Shown: positions 36,690 to 47,610, counted from the stretch's first letter. The stretch is 64,000 nt of DNA from Perognathus longimembris pacificus (GCF_023159225.1 NC_063161.1:6385580-6449579); one strand, 5' to 3'. Translations and numbers: made by a program. The notes: generated by a model from the letters alone, not told the origin.

Positions 36690-37720
36690 AATTCAGATAT
36701 TTCCTTTTCCTTCATTCCTATGAATTCAGATATTCCCTTTTTGTTCGCTCAATAAGTAAAGTTGAAACATCTTCTCTGGGTTAGGCCTTCTCTCAGGACA
36801 GGCTGGGAATATACCAGTGAGGGTAACATTCACTCCCTGCTACATCTCCATAGATGGATGTACAGCCCTTGAGAAAAAGTACAACAGGGAAGAGTCATAG
36901 GAAATGTAGCTTGAGGAAGGTGAGAGAGGGCAAAACACCAGGGTATTTCTAGCCATGGCAAGGGTTTTACCCTGAGATGGTAGCCAAAGGAAGATTTTGA
37001 ACTCATGAGTGATAAGATCTAACATAGCATTTAAGTCTTACAAGGCTTGCTCTGACTGTTGAAACTAGATTATACAAGAAGAAAAGAAGCAAAGATAATA
37101 GGAAACTACTGTACTATTTCACATGAGAGGATAGTGGTTTAGAACTGGGAAATGGAGATGATGGGAAGTGGTTAGAATCAATATAGAGGCTGATGAATAT
37201 GTCTGGCACAAGTGGAAGAACACTTAACTAGCAAGCACAAGGGACTCATTGTTTAATCACTTCAAACCCCAACACCACTATAACAGCAACAAAAAATCTA
37301 AAATAAAAAACTCCAACTGGTCGTTCAAGGTCTGAGAAACTAGAAGGAAGGATATGACATTTATGGAGACAGGAAAGATTATGAAAGAGCATGTCTGGAA
37401 GACAAAATCAAGTTTTTTGCTATATTCAATTTAAATGTTTGTGAGACATACCAATGGGGAGGTCAAAAGAAACAATATGAGTTTAGAAGTCAAGAGAGAT
37501 TAGGACTGATGATAAAGAGATTGACAGCTATAAGAACTGTATAACTCTACCTGGGAGATGAATACAGAGAGGGAAGATAAGCATTTGGAGACAACTCCAA
37601 AGCTGACAGACTGGAAAATAAGAAGAAATGAGCTAAGGTACTGAGAATGAGTGATGTCTGGGATATGAAATGAGACCAATTTTGTTCATTTTGTACAACT
37701 GAGTTCAGGAAAATCAAAGA
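36690..37720. mobile_element. ancient mammalian interspersed repeat, long copy
   Basis: Segments such as tgaactcatgagtgataaga, agtggtttagaactgggaaa and acataccaatggggaggtca follow the order of a common old mammalian repeat. A SINE piece sits inside it at 37195-37295. Confidence 0.5.
37195..37295 (+). mobile_element. ID/Geo-type SINE fragment inside an ancient repeat
   Basis: Contains acaagtggaagaacacttaa and aaccccaacaccactataac. Confidence 0.55.
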
Positions 37721-38096
37721 AAAGCAACCAACAAAGTTGGTGAATTGTCATCATATTGCAACTCAACTGTGCCCCTAGAGCAGATAAAGAAAGGCCTCTT
37801 ATCAAAGTTCACTTCAACAGGTTAATTCCATGAGAATAATAACACCAACTTTTGATGAGCTTCACCTGAGTGCCACACTGGCCTCTCCAACCTCTGCTGC
37901 AGCTTTGATCTATCTCCTTTCCATCTGTCTTTTTTCAGTTACCTTTTATATGCTGATTATGCTCAAGTCTGTGAACCAAGCCCAAACTGTTTCCTTTGTC
38001 CTAGCTCTCTTTAGTCTCCTGGGCCAGCCACCAACCCCAGGCTCCTCCTATTCAAAATGTCCCCAAAACAGAATTCATCATCTTTTCAGCCAAACC

Positions 38097-38142
<46 letters not shown>

Positions 38143-38999
38143 TTTTTTCCAATATTTACATACATACCTAGGATAAAATTTAACTTCTAAATTGGGCACA
38201 AAAAAGAGACTAACAATAACTAAGAGTAATTACAGCAAGATTCTATAGTAACTATAATGTAGATGTGGTCTCTCAAAATATTTTATTGTGCTATGCCCAG
38301 CTTTTTCTTTTTGTGATGATGTAAGATGACACGATACCTCCATGGGGAAATGAAGGGAGGCGAATGGCCTGGAGACTGGGACGTGGTTTAGGCTTCTACA
38401 AAGGGTTATGTTCACAAGTATTTCAATAATTCAACTATTGATCTGATATCCAAGATGCTGTGAAGTGACTGATACCGTGCGTATTCTCTTGCAAAGGGGT
38501 GTTTCACATCCAAAGAGGAATAGAACAGGGCATGAGGAAAGAATTTTATCATGCCATTTAGAATGGCATAACATTTATGAATTGCTCATTTCTGGAATTT
38601 TCCACTTACTATTTTTGCTCTGCAGGTGACTGACAGTAACTGAAATGGATAAATTTGCAACTGTGAATAAATGGGAACTTCGGTATTTCTCTTTTGGTTC
38701 GAAGCTTCACAACTTATTGCCAGAATTACTGCAATGTTCTGTTCTTCCAATTTCCTCTCTTCTACTTAAAATATATTTTTGACCACGTGCAGGTAGTAAT
38801 ATATTCTAAAAGAAAAACATTAGATTTCTGTCTTCACAATATAACTGCTGTACCTGTTATTGAGAATATCTATGGATCTTGAAATTAAGGGCCAAAGATT
38901 GGTCCTCAGAGTGGGGGGAAGAGCATCGAGTTGGACACAAGAGATTTGAGTTTAGGTCAATAATTTTCTCATTGACTATTCTGATCAATTCTTATAACC
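37721..38999. other. unique non-coding sequence
   Basis: Contains the (GT)19 tract; no exon recognised. Confidence 0.5.
38104..38141. repeat. (GT)19 microsatellite
   Basis: Uninterrupted GT repeat. Confidence 0.96.
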
Positions 39000-39185
39000 A
39001 TCTCATTTTATAAACTCAGTTCAAACCCACCTCTTCCAGAAAGCCATTTCTGATTGTACACTCTGTGCCTGCTTTTCTAGTGTCAACTTATTTACACTTC
39101 TTGGTTACTTCTGGTTTCCACGATTAGATTCTTGGCTTAGTATAGTGCCTAGCACATAGCATGTATCCAACAAATACAGAATCTA
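39000..39185 (+). mobile_element. L2 3'-end fragment
   Basis: Contains cacctcttccagaaagccat and tagtgcctagcacatagcat, the L2 tail phrases. Confidence 0.75.
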
Positions 39186-39339
39186 TGCTTATTTCTCTAA
39201 TTCATTTTCACATGTGAAATAGGATTTGATGTCTACTCAGCATTCCTTTGAAACTTATATGATGTATGGTAAAAATCTTCATAAAGATTTAGTAAAGAAT
39301 ACTTCATACTGAATGTATAAAATGCTTATCTGTCTCCTA

Positions 39340-40080
39340 CTACTTTATTAAATAAAATCCAAATATCTTAGCATGGCATTCATGGCCCTACCAATCTGTT
39401 TGCTAGGCCACTCTTTCAATTTGCCTCTTCTTACTACTACCCTATTACTCTATTAGCCAATAGAATAATATTTCAAACACTCCCAAATTCTTTCATACCT
39501 ATCATTTTATATTGTACTTACCTAGCTACATGTCAGTATTAATAATGTTGGTTTTATCAAAACTATAACCCGAAGCAGAAGCATTTTCCTATCCAGAAGT
39601 CTTTTCCCCTACCATTAATATTCCACTCCGTCACCAACATGTTTTAAGACTTGGACTTGATTATATTTTCAACGTCTGCTGGATAAAAATCAGCTGATAA
39701 CGCGGGGAAAGTTCTTTCCCATCTGGCTTTCCTCTTTCACTTCATCTCCCTCCACTGTTCCACTAATAGCTTTTGGGACCGCCATAGTCACTGCAGCACT
39801 TCAAGTTTTACCAAAATGACAGGCTCTCGCAGCTTTTACGTATGCCCTTACACATGATGTGGCCTTTGCCTCTAATGTCGTCCTCTACGTCGTCTAGCCA
39901 GTGAACTCCCTGTCATCCTTTAAGATTCAACTCAGATGTAAACGGTTTTGCAAAACCTGCCCTAAAACGCACAGTTAGATGCTCCTTCCTCCCTTATTAG
40001 GCCATACTTACCTTGTTGCCCGTCACCTCCACTGGCCTAGAAACCCATCCAGGGCCTCCAGTGATCTCTGGGTCTCTCCG
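39340..40080 (+). mobile_element. L2 body fragments
   Basis: Contains ggcattcatggccctaccaa, ggcctttgcctctaatgtcg and ctttaagattcaactcagat, in L2 order. Confidence 0.68.
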
Positions 40081-40261
40081 GCCTGGCACAAAGCGGGTGG
40101 CTCATTGAAGATCCAGTTAGCCGTATCAGAGACTGTCGTCGGTCTCTCCAGGTATTCTGTCCCTGCCCGTCGCAGATGCAATGCTCTCCATCTTTTGGCT
40201 GTTGAATTCTTGGTCCTTGGAGGTGACAAGCAGGGCTCACCAGAGGGGCTTTTTGTTGTTG

Positions 40262-40510
40262 TTGTTGTTTTGTCTTACTGGTGCTGGGCCTTGAACTCAG
40301 GGCCTGGGTGCTGTCCCTGCGCCTCTTTGTGCTCAAGGCGGGCGCTCTGCCACTGGAGCCCCAGCGCAGCGCCCGCCTTTTCTGAGTGGTTTATTGGAGG
40401 GAAGCGTCTCACAGGGACTTGTCTGCCCCATCTGGCTTCGAACCGTGATCCTCAGAGCTCGGCCTCCTGAGTAGCCGGGATGACAGGCGTGAGCCACCGG
40501 CGCCAGGCTC
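40262..40510 (-). mobile_element. B1-like/Geo-type composite SINE at the CpG-island edge
   Basis: Contains gggccttgaactcagggcct, ggtttattggagggaagcgt and gtagccgggatgacaggcgt. It keeps many CpGs, as expected for a copy next to an unmethylated island. Confidence 0.87.
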
Positions 40511-40604
40511 GGGTTTATTATTATTTATTTTGTTTACTTTCGGTCGGTTAAATTACACTCGTAGCACAAACTGTAAAATAAACCTAAAACAAAGACACAG
40601 GAAG

Positions 40605-41000
40605 CGCTTGCCTTTCTTCCGCTTGCTACCTTCCAGCGGGCGCCATCTTGACTCCCTCGGGAGAGGCCGGCGCCCGGGAGCCGGAAGTGGGGAAGCGGAA
40701 GTGGGGAGTAGAGGCGGGGCCAGCGGGGCGGAAGTGGGGGCCGGCGTGGGCGCGTGGGCCTGGTGGCGCCCGAGGAGCCTGCGGCGACTGAGGGTTTGAG
40801 TGGAGCGGCAAGAAGCCCAGCCGGCGGCGGCGGCGGCACTTCCCTCCCAGGTAATGGCGGCGGGCGCGGGTGCGGGAGCGTGGCGGGTCGCCGCTGCCGC
40901 CCCGCCGCTGCCTGCCAGCCCGGCCCTGCCCGTCTGAGTGCGGGGCAGGCGGAGGACGGGAGCGCCGAGAGGCCTCGCCCGCGTGGCCACGCTCCCCTCC
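40605..41000. promoter_or_regulatory. CpG-island promoter, probably of ENTHD1 and possibly bidirectional
   Basis: This is the only strongly CpG-rich segment of the window. It has at least three GGAAGT-type ETS sites between 40680 and 40740 (ccggaagtg, gcggaagtg twice), a ggggcgg Sp1 box near 40733, no TATA box, and gcgccatcttg at about 40639-40649, which is a YY1-type CAAGATGGCGC on the minus strand. Such architecture is typical of constitutive promoters. YY1 motifs often lie just inside the transcribed region in the sense direction, so this one hints at an additional minus-strand start. It lies 5.3 kb before the ENTHD1 start exon on the same strand with no other gene seen between, so assignment to ENTHD1 is inference. 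It could equally serve an unannotated divergent non-coding RNA. Confidence 0.75.
40745..40850 (+). other. candidate non-coding first exon ending at a donor
   Basis: Inside the CpG island a good 5' splice site reads cccag|gtaatg, with gt at 40851. The upstream boundary (transcription start) is unknown; I place it loosely after the ETS cluster. Splicing from here to the acceptor at 46108 would give a 5,258-bp first intron. This is inferred from motif positions only. Confidence 0.4.
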
Positions 41001-41560
41001 CCCTTCTAGAAGTTTCCTCACGGCCGCACCTGCATGGCGCCCTCCCCTCCCCTCCAGTCCTTCTAGAAGCTTCCTCACAGCTCCTTATGAGGCCGCACCT
41101 GCATGGCAAGCCCCCTCCCGTTCAGTCCTTCTAGAAGCTTCCTCACTGCTCCTTGTGAGGCCCCACCTGCATGGCACCCCCCCTCCCCTCCAGTCCTTCT
41201 AGAAGCTTCCTCACAGCTCCTTGTGAGGCCACACCTGCATGGCGCCACCCCCCCTCTAGTCCTTCTAGAAGCTTCCTCACGACTCCTTGTGAGGCAGTAC
41301 CTGCATGGCAAGCCCCCTCCCCTCCAGTCCTTCTAGAAGCTTCCTCACAGCTTCTGGTGAGGCTGCACCTGCATGGTGCCCCTCCCTCCCCTCCAGTCCT
41401 TCTAGAAGCTTCCTGAGGGCTCCTTGTGAGGCTGCACCTGCATGGTGCCCTCCCCCTCCAGTCCTTCTAGAAGCTTTGTCATGGCCCTCTCAGAGGCCTC
41501 ATCTGCCTGGCACGCCTTCTTCCCTCCTTCTAGAAGCCTCATCACGGTCCGGCTCTTGCT
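40990..41560 (+). repeat. minisatellite of nine ~66-bp units, each with a heat-shock-element motif
   Basis: Nine tandem units begin with the TTCTAGAAG core at 41004, 41061, 41129, 41197, 41263, 41331, 41400, 41465 and 41528, spaced 57-69 bp apart. Each continues with a version of cctcacagctccttgtgagg, then cacctgcatgg, then a C-rich tract. Units 1-7 have the exact three-pentamer pattern TTCnnGAAnnTTC; units 8 and 9 have decayed third pentamers (TTT and CTC). The array lacks stop codons in several frames, which produces long but meaningless open frames on both strands. It abuts the CpG island and would lie at the 5' end of the proposed first intron. Confidence 0.93.
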
Positions 41561-41737
41561 CTGCTGTCATGGGACCGTTTTGTCTGTGTGACCCAGCATC
41601 TGGCACAGGCTTGGTACATAGCGGCCAATCTGAAGGTTGGGGAAAAAAAAAAAGCGCGAGATTGTTGAAAGACTGTGTACAAAAAGTTGGTTGGCTTCTT
41701 TTTTCTTTCTTTTCCTTTTTAATTACAATAATTAACG

Positions 41738-41890
41738 GCCTCCTATATTGGAGGCTGAGATTTGAGGATTGTAGTTTGGAGCCAGCCCAGGCAGGAAAGT
41801 TCGTGAAACTCTTTATGTCCAATTAATCACCAAAAAGCTAAAAGTTAAGGGACAGCACCAGGCCCTGAGTTCAAGCCCCAGGACTGGGGT
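41738..41890 (+). mobile_element. B1-like/Geo-type SINE, both halves shortened
   Basis: Contains ggaggctgagatttgaggat and gttcaagccccaggactggg. Confidence 0.8.
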
Positions 41891-43020
41891 AAGTAAATAA
41901 CAGAGCATTTGAAAGACCAGATATGGAGCATTTTTCCCACGGGAGCAGGGATTGTGTCTTGTGCGTCCACTTCTTTCATAGGATGGAGGTGCCACATAAT
42001 AAGCTTTATTAAAATGTTAGTTGAACAAACTAATGAACACACAAATGAGATTCAAAAATAATAATTGACTCGCAGTATTCTTTCCATCAAAGCAGTAAAG
42101 CCCCCTAAAGTTACATAGTATTGTCTGTAATTGTTCTCCCTTAACAATCTCAACCAGAGCTTATTTCTATCTCAAACTCAAGTCCAAGGCAGAACCTATA
42201 CAAACAAGAGCTGATTTCTCCACATCACAGTACTTAAGTGCATCTTTCTTGAGATGCCTGTGAACATAAAGTCTCCTTAGGTGCCATCGTCACTATTATT
42301 ATCATAAGTCGTTGCATTGTCCATCTAGCTATTAAGCCCCATATTCTCAATTCTAGTATCTGAAAAACTCTGAAAACTAATTTTTCTTTCTAATTCAGCA
42401 GTAAAATCTGAACTGAGGTCATTTACAGTCTTTATTTCAACTACTTAACATGTTTTTGTTACAGATAGGTGGATGGGTTTCATTCCTATCCACACATCAG
42501 CAACTCCACTTCTTACTATAGGTGGATTCATATATGGAATAGCATGGTAGTACCTTTCAGGAAAAAAAAGAATAAAAGAATCCCACAATTCAATCTCAAA
42601 AGAGTTGTATAAGAAATTTGTGGGCTAGTTTGTCACCTGACAAATGTTTTCTTGTTATGATTCACATAAAGTGAGGTAAGAAGGAAATAGCATTGTGAAA
42701 TTGACCAGAATTGAAAAGGAAAGAAAACTAAGAGACCTCTTCTACCTCCTAATTGTTTGCTTTAAAATTATTCAAGGGAGAAAATTCCTTAACCAAACAC
42801 TGAAGTTTTTTGAATGTAGATACCCTGTTTTACATTTCTCCACAAAGCTGTATAAATAGTAGGTTCTCAAGAAATATTTGTTGATGGATTTGAAAATAAT
42901 AGCTCAAATTCTATAAATTTACTTCACGTGAAGAGCTAGATCTTATTTTTAATGCCATGCTTATTATTCAAAGCTGTATAATCATCACATGTCTATTCCA
43001 AAGCAGAATAATTCAGTAAT
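41891..43020. other. AT-rich sequence in the proposed first intron
   Basis: Nothing recognised besides common AT-rich sequence. Confidence 0.5.
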
Positions 43021-43024
43021 TTGG

Positions 43025-43310
43025 TCATTCATTCATTCATCACTATTTTCTGAGTGCCTGCTATTGCTAGGTACTGACTAGACATGAGATTACAGTATTA
43101 AGTAAAACAGTCAAGGTCTCTGTCCTCAAAGAGTTTCTAGCCTAATGGTAAAGAAAGGCAACAAACAACAAATAGGAGATTAGAGATCATTCCACCTGTC
43201 ATGAAGGAACTGAACCCAGTGCTGATGGAGTGTGATGAAGTGACCTGAGTAGTGAGGCAGTGAAGACTTCTCAGAAGAGATGACAGATTTATGACCTGAA
43301 ATAACTTCCT
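43025..43310. mobile_element. ancient mammalian interspersed repeat fragment
   Basis: Contains attcattcattcatcactat, gcctgctattgctaggtact and agtcaaggtctctgtcctca. Confidence 0.5.
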
Positions 43311-43411
43311 TCCTCTGTTTGTCATATTATAGTACTGTGGGTAGACAATTGAAATTCAAGTGTGGAAATTTACCTCCTTCCCACTGATTTTGTCTCAGAT
43401 ATTTTTTCACT

Positions 43412-43640
43412 ATGTAGTTACATTATGCTTAATGTCAGGGACATATTCTGAGAATTATACCATTAGATGATTTTGTCATTGTACATACTGTAACATTGTC
43501 ATTCAAATATAGTGTACTTACACCAATTAAGATGGCTATGATGTCACTAGGTTATATAATCCTGTGGGATCACTGTCATATGGTGTTTATCTTTGACTGA
43601 AACGTCATTATACATTATATAGTACATGACCATAATTACA
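43412..43640 (+). mobile_element. ancient DNA-transposon-like repeat, internally deleted
   Basis: The start (cattatgcttaatgtcaggg, then acatattctgagaat) and the end (tttgactgaaacgtcattat, then acatgacc) match, from memory, the two ends of a common mammalian DNA-transposon repeat. The middle is largely missing. The family name is uncertain. Confidence 0.45.
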
Positions 43641-43964
43641 ATCTCAAGGTTATTTGATAATATGAATAAACAGAATTTGTCTTTAGGTGTCTAAAATAGT
43701 AACAGACATAATTTATGAATAACATCAATTAATTGAGCCTTTTGTTAGTCCCAAAGACTCTGTATTTCAGATTAATGGTGGTTTAAATATTGTATATTCA
43801 TATTACAAAGTAAAGTTCATGTTATTATACATGAGTAAGCAATACTAATTTACCTATCCATTTACTTTGCTTTATTTAATAGTTGAGTGTATTTAATTTT
43901 GGTTTGGTGTTCAGCACATCAATTTTAAGCTATTTTGGATTAGAAGACTTTATTTTTTTAATTT

Positions 43965-44096
43965 TAATTTTTTTGGTCAGTTGTGGGCTTGAACTCGGGG
44001 CCTGAGTACTGTCTCTGAGCTTTTTCACTCAAGGCTAGTGCTCTACCACTGGTGAGCCATAGCACCACTTCCTATTTTACTAGTTTTCTGGGGCAG
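43965..44096 (-). mobile_element. Geo-type SINE half
   Basis: Contains gttgtgggcttgaactcggg and gtgctctaccactggtgagc; the 7SL-like half is missing. Confidence 0.78.
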
Positions 44097-44198
44097 AACA
44101 TGTGTTTTAAGAAAACACTTCAGAAATTTAAGAATGCAAGCTAGAGAACATATGGAAGCCTAAAAATTAAGATCCTTCATATAGATATCTCTTCTTTA

Positions 44199-44387
44199 TC
44201 TTTTTTTTTTTTTTTTGCCAGTCCTGGAACTTGGCCTGAGCACTGCCCCTGGCTTTTTTTTTTCTTCTCATGGCTAGCACTCTACCTCTTGAGCCATGGT
44301 GCCACTTCTGGCTTTTTCTTTTTATGTAGTGCTGAGGAATTGAACCCAGGGCTTTGTGCATGCTAGGCAAGTACTCTACCACTACGT
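44199..44387 (-). mobile_element. dimeric SINE, older copy
   Basis: T-tail, then gccagtcctggaacttgg, a right half with an internal T-rich insertion (tttttttttcttctc), and an ID-like half with gaattgaacccagggctttg. It is diverged. Confidence 0.8.
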
Positions 44388-44705
44388 TAACAACTGTTGT
44401 TCACTTTCAGCAAGTTGTAATTCTAACAGATTTTTTTTTTTTTAGAAAAATAGACTTGTGAAGAAACAGATCAATATTTGTTGCTCTAAGCCAATGTCAT
44501 GGCACATCTCTGCATTGAGTGATTTTAGTAGAGGAGAAAAATGGACAGTAGAATGGAAATTTTAAATAGATCATTGAAACATTATAAATCAGGTTTTTAC
44601 TGCAAGAGTCAGATTCAAATGTCTGTATTGGAAGTACAAACAAGAAAATCAGGAAGTTGTAGAAACACACTTCTGCTTCCTATGGCTGATATTGTCTTTG
44701 AGAAG

Positions 44706-44735
44706 TGTGTGTGTGTGTGTATGTGTGTGTGTACA
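44706..44735. repeat. (GT)n microsatellite, interrupted
   Basis: GT repeat with one AT interruption ahead of a SINE. Confidence 0.9.
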
Positions 44736-44739
44736 CATA

Positions 44740-44903
44740 TGCATAGTCCTGGGGCTTGAACTCAGGGCCTGGGAGCTGTTCCTAAGCTTTTGTTCTTAAG
44801 GCTAGTACTCTACTACTTGAACCACACCTTCACTTCCAGCTTTTTGGTGCTTAATATAAGAGTCTTACATATTTTCTGGTGTGAGCCACCGGTGTCCAGC
44901 TCT
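44740..44903 (-). mobile_element. B1-like/Geo-type SINE, internally deleted
   Basis: Contains ggggcttgaactcagggcct and gtgagccaccggtgtccagc; a (GT)n tract precedes it. Confidence 0.8.
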
Positions 44904-46108
44904 GAGAAATCTTAAATGAATACCATATTCTGTATTGTTTATCTGAAAGTGTACTGTATTTTAATCTAAAGGTTAATTATCTCTTATTTTTTAAAAAAGT
45001 GAGATTTTATTTAGAATGTATCTGAAAATTCATGTCTTCTTTCAATACACAAATTAATCAGGCCTGAACAAGTAGCTAGGAAGACAAATAACTGAAAATA
45101 ACAAACATTCGTTATGAATGTTATTTTTTCCTTTATATGTGTGCAGTTTCTCAAGTAAAAATCTGATTATAGTTCATCTTGGCTTCATTGGGTCTGGATG
45201 CTCGTCAGGGCTTGAAATCAATTTGGCATGCTGCCTTGGTAGCTATCAGTGGTGAATCACTAGAGAAATTGCAAACTAACTGACTCACCTTAATGCAAAG
45301 TAATGAAAAAGAGGAAAGGGAATGGTTTCATATAAATTACAAATTGATAATTGTCATTTTTAATTTTGGGGTTGTATGCCTTTTCTATCAACTTAAATAG
45401 GCTTCTACTTCCATGTATTTATATCGAAGTCTGTAAAAATACTGAGCATTACATCTTTCAGGGAAATCTTTACATTATTGAATCTTACTTTGACACTGTT
45501 TAATCCTAAATCCACATTTCTTTTGTGAAATGTGAGTAAAGAAAGAAATTTAACCTTTCCCTCTAGTTTACTAGCTTTATCTGGAATGATACTGGTTTTA
45601 GAGTACTATGAATTAGCTATGGAGCCCAATGAAATTGAAATATTTAAGTAGTTGATCTTCTAGAAACCATCTTATTTAGATTTGATTGTAGTAACTTGTA
45701 GTTTAAAAAGGAATATATCATAAGGTCACTCAGAGATCCCAAGACTCGATTTTCACTACTTTTAATTACTTTTGGAACACAATAGTCTTTATTAGTGCAA
45801 GTCAAATTCTCTTTTAAATACTGACTTTTCTACTATCTGTGTAATGTTTTATTATTTATTTCTGGTCAAAGAGGCTGGACAATATTTTCTGCTGGAGTTT
45901 AGAGGACTAGCAAGATCTAGTTATCTAGATCATATAGGCCACTCTCTTATGAGAGATTTTCCTGTACCCATCCTCATTTATATGATACACTCCAATGTAA
46001 GTCAAGGATTGATTTAGAAAGTAAATCTAGGTTTTTCATACTGACTTGGTCTTCTATAGATTTTAAGAAAAATATTTAACTCACTTTTTTTTTTTACTTT
46101 CCTTGCAG
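44904..46108. other. AT-rich intronic sequence before the ENTHD1 start exon
   Basis: Repeat-free; ends with the pyrimidine tract and acceptor at 46108. Confidence 0.55.
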
Positions 46109-46258
46109 GAAATCAATATCTTCTCAACATGGAGATTAATCATTTGTATGTGGGAAGAAACAGTAATGAGGGCCAGTGACTTGTCAAAAGTTCTATAAAC
46201 CAATCATTCCTATTCCATTGCTCTTATCCTGCATCTCACCTTCAAATTTGGCCTACTT
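46109..46258 (+). other. ENTHD1: 5' untranslated part of the ENTHD1 start exon, with acceptor
   Basis: A long pyrimidine tract followed by ccttgcag ends at 46108, a textbook 3' splice site about 150 bp before the start codon. The exon therefore runs 46109-46607 and is internal, so at least one non-coding exon must lie upstream. An upstream ATG at 46128 opens only a short frame. Confidence 0.75.
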
Positions 46259-46607
46259 ATGGCATTCAGGAGGCAAGTGAAAAACTTTGTGAGAAATTAC
46301 TCAGATGCTGAAATAAAAGTCAGAGAAGCGACTTCTAATGACCCATGGGGGCCCTCTAGTTCTCTGATGTTAGCTATCAGTGACTTGACTTTCAACATGA
46401 CTTCACTCTCAGAGATCATGGATATGCTGTGGCAGAGACTCAGTGACCATGGAAAGAACTGGCGCCATGTGTATAAATCTCTTACCCTATTGGATTATCT
46501 CATCAAGAATGGATCAAAGAAAGTTATTCAGCATTGCAGAGAGGGCTTCTGTAATCTTCAAGTGTTAAAAGATTTTCAACACATAGATGAAGCTGGAAAA
46601 GACCAAG
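46259..46607 (+). CDS. ENTHD1: ENTH-domain protein, first coding exon (ENTHD1)
   Basis: This exon encodes the N-terminal 116 residues plus the first base of codon 117 of an epsin-like ENTH domain. Epsin ENTH domains fold around PtdIns(4,5)P2 at the plasma membrane in clathrin-mediated endocytosis; what ENTHD1 itself does is poorly known. The product starts MAFRRQVKNF and contains the family hallmark REATSNDPWGP (residues 22-32) and DHGKNWRHVYK (63-73). The epsin-1 lipid ligands R8, K11, R25, N30, R63, K69, H73 and K76 appear to be present as R5, K8, R22, N27, R60, K66, H70 and K73, three positions earlier. The short MAFRR start and the stretch IKNGSKKVIQHCREGFCNLQ fit ENTHD1 better than EPN1-3, from memory of those proteins. 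The frame is intact with no stop, then meets a donor (caag|gtaaca) at 46608. The start has G at +4 but C at -3. Later exons lie beyond this window or were not found in it. Confidence 0.93.
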
Positions 46608-46809
46608 GTAACAGTTAACGAAGTTTGTATAGTGTGTCAGTGAGGATTAGGAGGTCAGGGTGGTTCAATTAAAGCAGGGATCTGGGGGGAAAGTTGCTGG
46701 TAAACGAACCAGCTACCTTACCTTTCCTCTGGGATAGTTATGATTCAAGTTTAATACTCTGTGTTTACTCTTAAGTCATATTGGAGAACAATATGATTGG
46801 TCTTTGTTG

Positions 46810-46940
46810 TTTTTGTAGTATGGAGAATTGAATCCAGAACCTTGTACTCTTGGGTTTTTTTTTTTTTTTAATGATTTGTTTGTTTCTTACTGGGGATTGC
46901 ACCAAGAGCCTCATGCTTGGCAAGCACTCTGCTATTGACC
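46810..46940 (-). mobile_element. ID-type SINE fragments
   Basis: Two ID-like pieces (ggagaattgaatccagaacc, and cttactggggattgcaccaa) around a T run, immediately downstream of the ENTHD1 exon. Confidence 0.6.
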
Positions 46941-46977
46941 CATTTTAGATTATTTTTCAGATGAGGTCTTGTGCTTT

Positions 46978-47179
46978 TTTTTTTTTTTGGCCAGTCCTGG
47001 GCTTGGACTCAGGGCCTGAGCACTGTCCCTGGCTTCTTTTTGCTCAAGGCTAGCACTCTGCCCCTTGAGCCACAGCGCCACTTCTGGCCGTTTTCTATAT
47101 ATGTGGTGCTGGGGAATCGAACCCAGGGCTTCATGTATATGAGGCAAGCACTCTTGCCACGAGGCCATATTCCCAGCCC
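46978..47179 (-). mobile_element. dimeric SINE, first of a tandem pair
   Basis: A full dimer. The host word cttgtgcttt occurs just before it (46968-46977) and just after it (47180-47189) as the target duplication. Confidence 0.93.
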
Positions 47180-47189
47180 TCTTGTGCTT

Positions 47190-47413
47190 TATTTATTTAT
47201 TTATTTATTTTTGTTTTTTGGTCAGTCGTGGGCCTTGGACTCAGGGCCTGAGCACTGTCCCTGGCTTCTTCCCGCTCAAGGCTAGCACTCTGCCACTTGA
47301 GCCACAGCGCCGCTTCTGGCCATTTTCTGTATATGTGGTGCTGGGGAATCGAACCTAGGGCCTCGTGTATCCGAGGCAGGCACTCTTGCCACTAGGCTAT
47401 ATCCCCAGCCCCA
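47190..47413 (-). mobile_element. dimeric SINE, second of a tandem pair
   Basis: A full dimer with an (ATTT)n-type tail. It used the same target word as its neighbour: cttgtgcttt recurs at 47414-47423. Confidence 0.92.
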
Positions 47414-47434
47414 CTTGTGCTTTTTTTAAAAGGC

Positions 47435-47610
47435 AATTTTGTCATTTAGTTATATTATACAAAAGGATTTCATAATGGTATTTGTATAATGCATATAATT
47501 TACTTTGATCAAATTTACAAATTCTATCCATCCATACTTTTCTTCCTTGGTCTTTCACTTAACATCCAGACCAATCTCTGTTTATCTTTCCTGAGTAGCT
47601 GGGACCAAAG
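47435..47610. mobile_element. probable L1 3'-end fragment, antisense
   Basis: An AT-rich stretch with tatattatacaaaaggattt and tttgatcaaatttacaaatt resembles antisense L1 3' UTR tails. It is wedged between SINEs. Confidence 0.4.

Noticed and set aside
40534..41109. 191-codon minus-strand open frame and other long frames in the CpG island
   Set aside because: Composition-driven (Arg/Pro/Ala-rich), overlapping frames are open on both strands, and the region has promoter features.
41305..41826. 173-codon plus-strand frame with repeated SPSRSFLTAPCEA peptide
   Set aside because: It is the minisatellite read in one of several stop-free frames, and it runs into a SINE. No start context or splice support.
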